Below, in pieces: positions 1 through 11,100 of a stretch of 64,000 bases of DNA (position 1 is its first letter; every line of letters starts with the position of its first letter). Source of the DNA: Trileptium ribeirensis (Eukaryota; Nematoda; Enoplea; Enoplida; Thoracostomopsidae); assembly GCA_030248225.1 (NCBI GenBank), contig JASANE010017470.1, forward strand, positions 62,001 to 126,000, in the 5' to 3' direction. The notes under the pieces were generated by a model. That model was not told where the DNA came from, did not search any database, and saw only the letters and a program-made list of their open reading frames with translations. The position numbers and the translations under genes are program-made.

Positions 1-752
1 TGGCTATTCATTTATTTAAGATGTTACCAGTAACACATGTTGCACCGACAATATTACAACATCAAGTGTCGATATACTTCGCCTGAGCCTTAGTATAACT
101 TGAAATCTTTATATACGCCTTACACTAAGCCTAAAACTAAGTTGGAAGGCTGTTCCTCAGAAAGCCTGAACTGTTATTTTTCAGGATATGACTTCTATTC
201 TATGCTCAACGTGCACTTTTGTAGACATTATGAGCAAAGGGGTGGCCTTTTTTCAGAGCGCGACAGTCACAGCAAATGTAGTGGAATTTTTAATATAATC
301 TTGAAGCAAGAAAATAATTCTTGCAACAATTCATGTCACAAACGTCACTGTATATGTCAGCAAAGCAAAACGTTAGTATTTTTTGCTCGCTGCATATATT
401 CCAAAAGATGTCCAAAATAGCATCAGCATTAATTTAAAGCACAGCCAGATATGTGCGTTTATAAGAAAAGGCCAACATAACTTTTAAGAGCGGAAGTGAA
501 ATGCATATGTTCTTTACATATTTATATTAACCCTAAGCCTGAGGCTTAGCCTAAGATAAGGTCCTTGTATAAGCCTTACTAACCCTACCCCAAACTCAGG
601 GAGCTACTGGAGTCCCCAAACCCCCGCACTAAACTGTACGTTTTCCAAAAGACGTAACATATGGCCGCTAAAGGTGACATGGGCTCCAGTGTCCGGCATC
701 CAGTTTTTATTTATGCTTAGAAACATTATACGCTGGTGTATATGTCCTTTTC
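1..752. other. Region 3' of the latrophilin gene with decayed repeat copies
   Basis: No gene recognised. Two fragments of the TAAGCCTAAGCC-rich repeat family lie at about 76-170 and 476-680. The open frame over 100-420 has no family resemblance. Confidence 0.6.
476..680. mobile_element. MITE family T, copy A (~205 bp)
   Basis: Left arm near aacttttaagagcggaagtg and right arm near atggccgctaaaggtgacat are related to the arms of the copies at 3,443-3,626 and 3,901-4,106. The internal CCTAAGCCTGAGGCTTAGCC and CCCCAAACCCCCGC stretches are shared too. Confidence 0.6.
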
Positions 753-758
753 TTTATT
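753..758 (-). promoter_or_regulatory. Poly(A) signal of the latrophilin gene
   Basis: AATAAA on the minus strand about 55 nt after the stop codon at 811, within an A-rich stretch. It gives a short 3' untranslated region if used. Confidence 0.6.
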
Positions 759-810
759 TTGTGTAAAAAGGAACGGTATTTGATAATCGCTAATACTTTA
801 AATCATATTT

Positions 811-2116
811 TTATATAAAACTATCTCGAGCTTCATCAAAATCGTTTTCATCATTCGACGGACAATCATCGTAATCAGGTGGTGTTCGCACAAGATATCC
901 AGCCGACTCACGATAGCGACGAAGTGCCGAGTGTGAGCTGTAAACAAATTCATCGACCGAAATTGGTTTCGGTTGTGGAAGTATCGCTCGAGTTGTCGAG
1001 TCCTCAAAACTGCAAAACGTTTCAGTACCAAATTCTTCATATGTCGCTCCGTTCGGACTACAACTCTTGTGGTCTTCATAATTACAACAGTTTTCATTAT
1101 TAAGTTGTTGTTGTTGCTGCTGCTGCTGTTGTTCGTCATCACTTAACTCCTTGATATTATCCGGGTTAATATGTGGGATGACTGAATTTATTCTGTTGTT
1201 AATCATTGGAGTCCCGTCATTTTGCAAGCAATGCTGTGTCTTCCTGTTACAAATATTTCTTTGACGGTCAGTGTTAGAATCCAATAGCGTTGTGGGAGAA
1301 GCACCATAGCCAACAGAACACGACCGAAGCGAACAACTATGGCATCTTGTCGTAGGACTCTGCCTCTGACAGTAGTAAGATGTATTATACAAACAATGAC
1401 TAGAAGTTGGATCAGCACAATGCACAAGTTGATCATTTAAGCTGTTGCAACAATTTTGAGTACTAGTCGCTAAGCAACTGCAAGATTCGATATTTTTATC
1501 GATGTTCGAACAATTATACTTAACTAAGAGCGGTTGCATCGATGATTCAATAGTAGATACTGTATACCGAGGACGGTTAACTTGTACAGCTTCACCGTAT
1601 GTACTGCACGGACATCGCCGTGGTGAAGTTAGATGACAGGGAGACCCCATACATGAACCTGAGTACTGAGGCTGCAAGTAACTCCTACTAGAGGACATGT
1701 ATTCGTTTGTAGCAGTAGAACATTTTGACTTACCCCAATTCTCTGTCGAATTTGGTACTACATTAACGTTACAACTACCATCAAAACAGTGGTGCTTTGA
1801 TGCGCTAGGCAACCTGCTGCATGTATTCGACGCATGGTCATGGCAATTTGTCAATGAGCAATGTAGATGATCATGACTAAATGGCAAGCTTTTTTGTTTG
1901 AAACTATCACACTCTATAATAGTTTGAAACTTGGATTCATGTATTGGCAAGCGGTACACTGGAGGCGGCTGGGTAGGAGGTAACGGCGGCATTTGTACCG
2001 GCGCACCATTGGCAGCAGATGACTCCAGCGATCCGCGGCCTGAATCCTCTGCAAGAGAAGTATGAGATAGTTGATGCGTTTCGCCGAGTATCGACGTCGG
2101 GATGTTGTTGGGTTTA
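811..2116 (-). CDS. ADGRL: Latrophilin last exon: long cytoplasmic tail, polyQ, PPxY motifs, PDZ-type C terminus
   Basis: 1,306 nt to the stop, starting in phase 2 after acceptor ggctacatcag; 435 codons. The tail starts KPNNIPTSILGETHQLSH. It contains a proline-rich segment PPLPPTQPPPVYRLP (with a PPVY motif), many Cys and Ser, a run of nine Gln in mixed CAA/CAG codons (1,104-1,133), an acidic end with a second PPxY motif (TPPDYDD) and the C terminus DSFI. PPxY motifs are WW-domain ligands of NEDD4-type ubiquitin ligases. Ser-x-Ile at the end fits a class I PDZ ligand, and vertebrate latrophilins also end in a PDZ ligand. These interactions are inferred. Assignment to the receptor rests on strand, phase, position and tail character, since the tail itself is not conserved. 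Confidence 0.8.
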
Positions 2117-5100
2117 CTGATGTAGCCACAAGATAATAACGCTTAAATATATAATACTTGAACTACAGTGCGTCAGTTTTATTTATAATAGAATTAAACG
2201 TCTTTTGTTGCAAAAGCCAGGCACGTAACGGACTGGTGAAGAGGCAACGTTCACTTGAGTTTGTGTTTGCAACTCTGTATAGTGTTCAGAACTACAGGTA
2301 AATAGTGGGCCTCGTATAATATGATTAAGATGACATTTCTAGTGTAAAAACTTGACAATGGGCATAACTAAGTATCGGATGGACATATAAAGTTCATAAA
2401 TGGCGCAAAATGCTCCCTTGATGTATTATAGATCTACACATCGTCTTATTTCTGCTATTAAAGTATCTATTTTGGCAATTTACGTAGTACAAACTTTATA
2501 ATACTACTTAGACTTGCATCCCTGTAATGGGTTAATCAATTTAACTAAAGTTACTATTGATGCATGCTACTTAATAGGTTCTGTGTGTACGGGAATAGTT
2601 ATACATTTGGCTGAACGAGTTTCCATTAGTTAACGAGTGGTACTGAATCTGCATTCAAAAAAGAATTCTATTAGCCTTCCGTTTTAGGAATTTCTGCATC
2701 ACCTCTAAGGACGGACATATCTAATTTGTAATATCATTTTTATCTTTTTCGAATTGGGCCTGGCATCCACGTTTTATAGCATAAACCGATTTAAAATTTT
2801 AGCGAATCTCAGTTCTTTTTGGTGGCACAATATCGATCACCTCAGAGCAGATATTAAATCTATTTTATGTTACGTCAAACTAAGCTGATACTTCGAATGT
2901 CTTTCACCAAAATCCAGCCGTAAATTAATATATATCGTTGAAATCATACCCTCAACACGGTAGTAAATGGGTTGCTGAATATTATTGAACTCTACAGTTC
3001 GAGCTTTGGCCAAGGCTCTGGGAACTAATCGTATATATTTTTTGAACTACTAAACCTGCTTCACGACAATAAGTACAAACATACATGGTGTCCAGCACTG
3101 AAAAGTCATTCGTTATTTCCTAACGAAAATCAGTAACATACAGGTTAAGGGCAGCTAGCAACTTTAAAACTATTTTTATCAATTATTCGTGCTATAATTA
3201 GGTATAATTACACTAAAGAACTACACAGACTAAAAGTTGCAATTTTTCGAATCATGACTGACAACATTCATATAATTTTGTATTTAGTGTGTTCAATCCA
3301 CACTTATCACTCAATTATTTAGTGATTTGAAAAAAATATGTGTGTTATTTACAAGTATTATAAAAACACGAAAATATACCCGTACAGCTGATGAAGATAA
3401 CTATTAGTCAAAAAGTAAAATTGTCACATAACTTGTGGCTACTGTAACTTTTAGGGGCGGAAATAAAATATGCGCTATGCTATTCTCGCCATACTAAACC
3501 TTAGCCTTAACCTTATCTTATATAACACTTAGATTAAACCTAAGTTGGTGGTTGAAGCCCCAAACCTGCCTTACTAAGCCGTTCTTTTTTATAACGATAT
3601 AACTACTGGCCCCTAAAGATGACATTTTACCACGGTGCTCCAAAGCCACAAACAGCTAGACTTAAACAGATTCGGCCATTTTACTAAAGACTTAGTTAAA
3701 ACCAAGGACATATACAATCATCAGTTGTGCTTATCAGAATACCGAATAATTTATGGTCTTAGCCATATAATTTTGTGGTTAGGTGCTTACTGTGTAGTAC
3801 GTTGCTTGTATTACGGTATTTGGGATTTCGTCAGCCTTTCTAATTACTTTTTAATTAATTGTCGCCACTACGAAATAGTATATTATAGAAATTTTGGCCA
3901 AAGTAACCCTGAGGGGCGTAAATAAAATGCAGGCCATGCCGTTCTCGATATACTAAGCCTAAGCCTTAGTCTTAGCCTAAGCTAAGGTCCTTATATGACA
4001 CATACACTAAGCCTAAGCCTAAGTCGGGGGCTGCCGCCCCCCGAACCCCCCGCTCTAGGCTATTCTTTTTTCTAACGTTATAACGTAACGCCCCTCAGGG
4101 TTACTTGGGTTAATGGCATAATATATATACATAACATAATTCAGAGGTGTATTTTAGTTTTTCATATTTTACCAATTTTTCTGTCCTGAAATTCGAAAAA
4201 CTGATGTCAATTTTACACACCATTTTACCTTAGAGATATGAAATTGTAAAATTAACATAGTGCTTCTCAGGACAGTTCAAAAGAAATTATGACATGATAG
4301 TCAAAACGTTATTGAAAGGCAATGCTATAAACTTACTGCCGTGATTGAAACATCGAGAACACAAATTTGACGTGGCGCTGACACTTTGTGGCAAAAGCAA
4401 GGCAGAGCTGCGAGAGCTGAACGTTTTGCTACAACTCATATGCATCATGCATCCATGCTGCAAAACAAATACACTAAGCAAAAGAACTTACAGGCAAGTT
4501 TTGTGCTAAAAATTTGACAGTTATATACGATCGTTCTCCATGCCACACTACCAGAGCTAACTGTACTGCCTATGTTATACGTTGTCCTTAATATACTTTT
4601 TTATATTTCTTAAACAAGTATAGCATTACACATACAAATTTTGAACTAATGAATTCTAACATAGATTTTTCAGACCTACCCCAAAGTTTAGAGATCGATA
4701 CCTTAGCAGCAAATGAGCTACACTTTTGTTATGTAGAGAAAGATTTAGCTATTCAACTGATTACCACCATGAATATAAGTTTATGCTAACGGTACTGTGT
4801 TTATTATTGTATTAACTTGCATAAACTTAAAACTTAAGCTGCTGTCACACGTTCATTTTATCAACAAAATATGGAGTTCAAAACCTGCACATAATCTGAT
4901 CAAAAATTTTAATAGTAAAACACGGGAAATTTTACTGCTGTAAAATCTTAATCCGATGTTTTGCAATATGATTGAAAAATTTCGCTTCAAATATTTATAC
5001 AAATTGTTTCTGTTTCTCCATCTTTTGTATTCAAATTTTGGATGTAGTTTAGCCATTCAGATTTTCAAAAACGCAAAAGTAGCAAAAACAATTAATTCGG

Positions 5101-8100
5101 ATAAAACTTCTGAATATGTGAACGCAGCTTTACTTAATAGCAAGACACTCTAAAGAAAAAAGATTTATAATCCGTGATGGGAAAGTTAATTATCCGACAT
5201 AATTCATTCTAAGTCTGACAGTGTCTGGCGGTGAACTGTCAAAAATTGATATGTGTATTGATACCTTTTTTGTTCACAAATTAATGAAGTGAACCTGAGC
5301 TGATATCTATGTTTTCTTTCATTGTAAGGCAGGTGCTTATATGCTTATTCGTCTGTCACAATAGTCTTCAAACAGCACGAACACTTTATTGTACATAAAT
5401 TTCAACGAATTTTGCCGATACCATTCCCGATCTGGCTTCGGCATTAGTGGAATTGGTACATTAGCATTTGCTAAAAAATGGAATCCAACTTACATCGTGC
5501 AAAGGTATATCTTCCTTATTTGACCCCAAATGATATCGATTATATGCACCATTCGTACAGTAAAAGGGAGATTTGTGTTCCATTTTGTGGTTCAGCTGAA
5601 GGCGTTTGCAGCTCGTGATATTACATAAGCACTTTGCAAGCTCAATCCTAGTCTAAAACAATGAAAATCTTAAATAGATGATTTTGCAGCACGTTACTAC
5701 AATTAACTTGGTTTCTGCTTTTCAAATTTGTTCTAAGGCAGACTTTATAAAAGACGTTTCAATGCCAATTAGTTCGATTCATGGTAATAAAGTGCATATC
5801 TTTCCGCGTTAATAACTGAGGAAAACTGATTGAGCAGGACAGGCGAAAAATTTCTTGAGTTTTTGCTAGAGAAACTGAGATGGTGGCAATGAAAACAGGT
5901 TGCACTGAGGGAACCTAACTTAACCTTGAATTTTATTGATGATTGCTGAACGATACTGCGCCGCAAGATATCATAATGGCTTCTCTTATGTGCTACGAGA
6001 CAAGTGTATACTGTGCTAGAAAAACATTTCAAAGGCTTTACATTTTGGCAAGTCAGCTTATAATCGAAATTTCGGCCGCAAAATATCTCTGCAACTCATC
6101 TGTCGTAGTTATCAAGTGTTGGTACCAATGATTACCTTAACTGATCGGGTAAGTTTTACTTAAAATGATCAAAAACCTAGCAAAGATCTTCAGTAAATAA
6201 TACTTGAGTCACCAGAGATGAAGTGAAATGCGCTGAAATTTTTAAATAAATTTTTTAAACTAAAATATTTACTGTGGGGTTTACGCTTAGTAATAGCAGA
6301 CATTAATTCCGAAAAAATGTGTTTCAACGCTGTAACTTCAGAACTGAAACATGAACATGTGCACGTGCTCCTGCTATGTCAGGTTGTAGGCAAGTAGGAA
6401 TCATACATAGATTGTGATGGGTACTATACTTAGTAAGGCACACGATAAAATGTTCCAAATTCGAATTTTTAATAAATAATAAAAAAGATCACATATGCTT
6501 CTAATATAATCATGTAATTCTTAAAATTTTGTTGCAACTGTAAAATTCAACAACCGATAGGGGTATTTCGCAAGATTATTTTTCTTATTGGGCTCGTTTA
6601 AATATACGCTTCTTCAATTACAACGGAATGCATATATCTCCCTTTATTCGGAAGCTGGTATCAAATAGTTCCATACTTCACAGTAATATTAAGCCGTTTT
6701 TGCTATTATCATTTGGAGATATGTTATAAGTGAACCGATTCAGCTCAGATTTTAGCGGTGGATCTGTTCTTAGTGATTCCCATGTGGAAGCAATATGGCG
6801 GCAGTAAATCTCGTATCAAAACTCAACAGGCAAAAGTAATATTTCAGTGAAAAATCTAAGTTAATTTTGTTGGGTCTTCTCGAGTAATCATCTCAGCTAT
6901 AGCCGCCAGCTCGATTTAATTTATGTAGATGTTTAATTTGATTTGCTGTTTAAACTGCACTGATGAGATAAGTCAAAATCAATGCAGTTGATTCATTGGT
7001 TAACGAGCGATGACCATTTAAGCGAAATCCTAAGCCTTCTCTAATCTATGAACGCAAAAATTCAGCCGATTTTGACATCATTCCACTAAGCTCATCGGAT
7101 GATATAAAAAATTGGAAAAAATTTTGCCATAAATGTGGTTTTAATGGTGATATTTAGCGTCTCCGCGAACTGAGCCTAGTGGTACCAGAACTAAATGTAT
7201 TTTTTTAAATTACAAATTTTCGGCTTGAGGGCGTTTTGTTTTGCTAAAAGACCCATTTTTTATATAACAAAATGTCCTATTAAAACCACTCCGATTTGGC
7301 TTAATGTTCATAGTGCATAATCATTAGTCATTACCTTAGGTACATGATATAGGATAACATCATTGGTCTAATCAATGCTGCCCGACAGTTTTTTTGCCGT
7401 CTGCATAAAAGTATTAAAACAATTTATACTAAATAAAAAAGATTAATGCTCCCAACCCAACAGTCTCAGTGCAGCATCTAATAAGAAATTAGTAAAACGA
7501 CCAAAACTATTACAAGATTATCTTATGATATTAAAAATTTAACATTTTACACACCGTTTTGCTCAAGCGAATCTAAAATTCAATTTCACAATTCAGCTTC
7601 AAATCATGATTTAGTGATACTATTCGTCACGAACTGCAATACTTGCAACAAAATGTAGCATTTCATCACTTACAGGCAACTATTCAATCGTATTTTGTAA
7701 AAAATGACTTCAGAAAAAATATGATAGTTCTCCCGTAGAAATACTCCAAAAATACCTGTTAATTTGGACTTAAATTGAAGGCACAAGAAACCGTACATCT
7801 CAACGTTTTCAGCCCTTTCCTAAATCGACTCGGCCTTCTGTTGTCGAATTACGATTGTTAGCCAGTATATATTTGCATTAACTATATGACCTTATTTAAA
7901 TACATCGAGGCCAAGCTACAAACCATATTTGGAAATAGCCGTTTTGTTGGTCCTGGAACGAAATAAAATCGATACTATTTTTAAAATTAATGCTCATAGT
8001 TAATAGGGCTCAAAATAACTCAAGCTTACAATGTGATCCCCAAGTACGAAGACGGTAAAAATGACAATTCCTTTTGTAATATTGAAAGCTGCAAAAGCAC

Positions 8101-11100
8101 CGGATAGGACCTGATTAGCGACGCTGTGAGAATGAAAACCAGTGTCATATATATACAGTAATCGCAGAGAGCATGTGACAGCAATCGTCGTAAGCAAAAT
8201 TGATGAATGAAGTAGGCGATTACTGAAATAAAATTTTGGCTTTGCTACCAATAATAGTTTGGTGGAACGAATGAAACTATATACTTACTACTGCAAATAA
8301 AAATATACACCACTCGCATATTCAGCGTGTCTGCTTAGTTCAAGTATTGATCAGCTCAGCTGGACTTTAAAGCCGTAATTTAACGCACAAAACAGGGAAT
8401 ATGAAACATGTAATTACAATAGGCAATGCTTTTATCCAAATGTGACTGTGTTCATGTTATGAGCGGCTTGTTTGTACATTCTACCGGATTTTTCGACACA
8501 AAATATTGAAATGAGATATATTTGTTGTTGATTAACCTAAATTGACGAACATTAGGTTGAGTTAGGTCCGTGTACTATAAGAAGAGTAATATTTTTCGGG
8601 ATAAGTTCAAGTTCCCCCCTGGAATTATGTTTTCAAGTCCCCCCTAGAATATCTTTTCAAGTTTTCCCCCCTAGAAAATCTTTTCAATTTCCCCCCCAAT
8701 ATCTCAGTGCGTTTAAAGTAATAAGAATTACAAGAAAGAGAAGGACAACTACGTCTGGTAGTGCCATAACAAAGAATGCTCTTACCCAAAACGACCCGGT
8801 CTATTCATGATGGCTCGTTCTTAAAATGTTCGGACATCACTCTTCAAACAGGGGTCCAGCGACTATACATATAGGCCGAAGGCGAATACCAAAATACCTC
8901 GGAGCGACTGGCTAGTGTGTCGAAGCAATCCTTGATCGACGTCCATAACTTCTTCCGAGAAGTTTGCACGCAGCATTTTCAGCGAAATCCTATACGGCTG
9001 GGGTGGGGGGGGGGCTGGTACCGTTGTGCAGATAGACGAAAGTCAGTTTAAGCACAAGGTCAAACATTACCGTGGTCATGGTCCTCAGTCTGACGTATGG
9101 GTGTTCGGCATCGTAGATACTAAGCAGCACACCGGCTGTAGGGTACAAGGATGTGGTCGAGAGGCCAGACGCGGCAACCCTGCTTCCAATTGTCCAAGCG
9201 GTTATTCGTCCGGGGTCAGTCGTGTACAACGAACAGTGGGCGGCGTATAACAACATCAGCTAGCTTGGCTTAAACTATCGAACGGTCAATCATCAACTGC
9301 ATTTCGTCGATCCGCACACCGGGGTCCATACGGAGAACGCTGAGTCGTACTGGAACCGCCACAAGATTGGAACAAAGCAAATGCGTGGTGTGCGTCATGA
9401 TATATTGCCTGGTTTCCTGAAGGAGTTCTGCTGGCACGACCGCTAGCTGCAAAATGCCTTCCAATCGCTGCGCGCTCATATCACGGAACAGTTCGCTTTG
9501 TCTTAGATGTTTCATATCCTAACAGCTATTTCCAAGGCTAATTTATTCCAACAGCCCTCTCCAGGGCTAACCAGGGGCGGCTCGTATGGCGATGGAGTAC
9601 TAAGGCACTGCTGGGCTCGGAATCATCCCCGTGAACCATTGCAGACCTAATGTTAAGACTGGAATGCTTAAATTTATTAAATTCACCAATTCAAGTTTTT
9701 GCCCCTATAGTGCTCTTTTCAAGTCCCCCTCCTCTGTTATAGGGGGACTTGAATTGATTCGTTTTTCACAAAATAATCATGTCGAGACAAAAAGGTTCTA
9801 AAAATGATGACTTAAATATTGAAAACATATGCAGCAACTAATAAACGTTTGAATTATTCAAATTGTTAACGCTAAATCCCGCCAGCACTAGAGAAGTAAC
9901 CGATTTTGCGCAAATGTATAGAACAAAGCCAAGCGAGTGTATTTTGTGACACTGTACTTCGAAATATGTACTGTATAGAAAATGATTTCCTGGAACCAAA
10001 ATTAAGTTATTTATATTACAAGTTAAACTTATATAATTTGCATAGATCCTAATCTTCCAGTTATTATAACCCAATATATAAGATATAGCAATATAAAAAA
10101 ACCTGTACGCAAGCACAAAATGTGCAAAATTTAAGTTAAAACAAAAATTTAGTATTATTAGTGCAGAAATTGTATCTCTACATACCTCAAAGTTGCTACT
10201 CCGTAAAATATCGTAGTATTCGAACCTTTGTACTACAACCGTATATAAAAATGTGAAATAAAGTAATTTTACTGAATAGCGTAATCCACAAAAAATACGG
10301 CAAGAGGCTTATGTGTTTGAGTTTATATGTTTAATAAAATGCGTAATGTGTAGTACCAAATGTCCAAATTTGAAATTTTGTTCAATAGTATGGCATCGTC
10401 TATACAAACGTAGTTAACCTTGTCGGATGATGCGGCTGTTTTGAAGGTCTGCGCAAAGGTTCTGTGATTATATGACTTCTCGCATGAATCCCTGAGGCGC
10501 TAGATGTACCCATGCCCAAAGAACGTTGAGAGATAAAAATCCATTTAACGGGAAATGTCACACTCTTCCTTAATGTACTAATGGTAATACAGGTACTGGC
10601 TTCGATAAATCGTAAATAAAGAGTTTGGCTGCACGTCAAATTATTTATGTTTAATTCAAAGACTTGCCATGTTTCCCAGTTAGCCACACTGTACTCGTGC
10701 GTTATCGCAGTCGACGACACAGTTCTGGTTTTGATTCGTTTGCAACCAGGAGATATTGCTGCTGCACACAGAATTAAGAAGAAAGCTTGAAGCTGAAGCG
10801 TATAAAATTTAAACATATATGTTTTCGGGACATGGGTATTACATACTTACTGCCTGTATATAAAAATATATTTTTATTAGATTACAACTTATTCTTATTC
10901 TATACTTTAATAAATTGTTTTTTTCTCAATTATATGAAAAAAGCTAAATAACTGTGCATATTATTCTATTTATACATGAGTCCATTTAAGTTACGCACAT
11001 CTCGTTTGTTCTTAAGTTAAGTCAGTTGACGATCGCAGAATCAATGAAGGCATACAAATCTCGATTTTCCCTTATGTAGCGTACACAGTTTGCGACACAG

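Noticed and set aside
10400..10816. A 138-codon ATG-started frame that looks like a small secreted protein
   Set aside because: Its 'signal peptide' is TM5 of the receptor; the acceptor, donor and 0-to-2 phases fit the latrophilin chain exactly.
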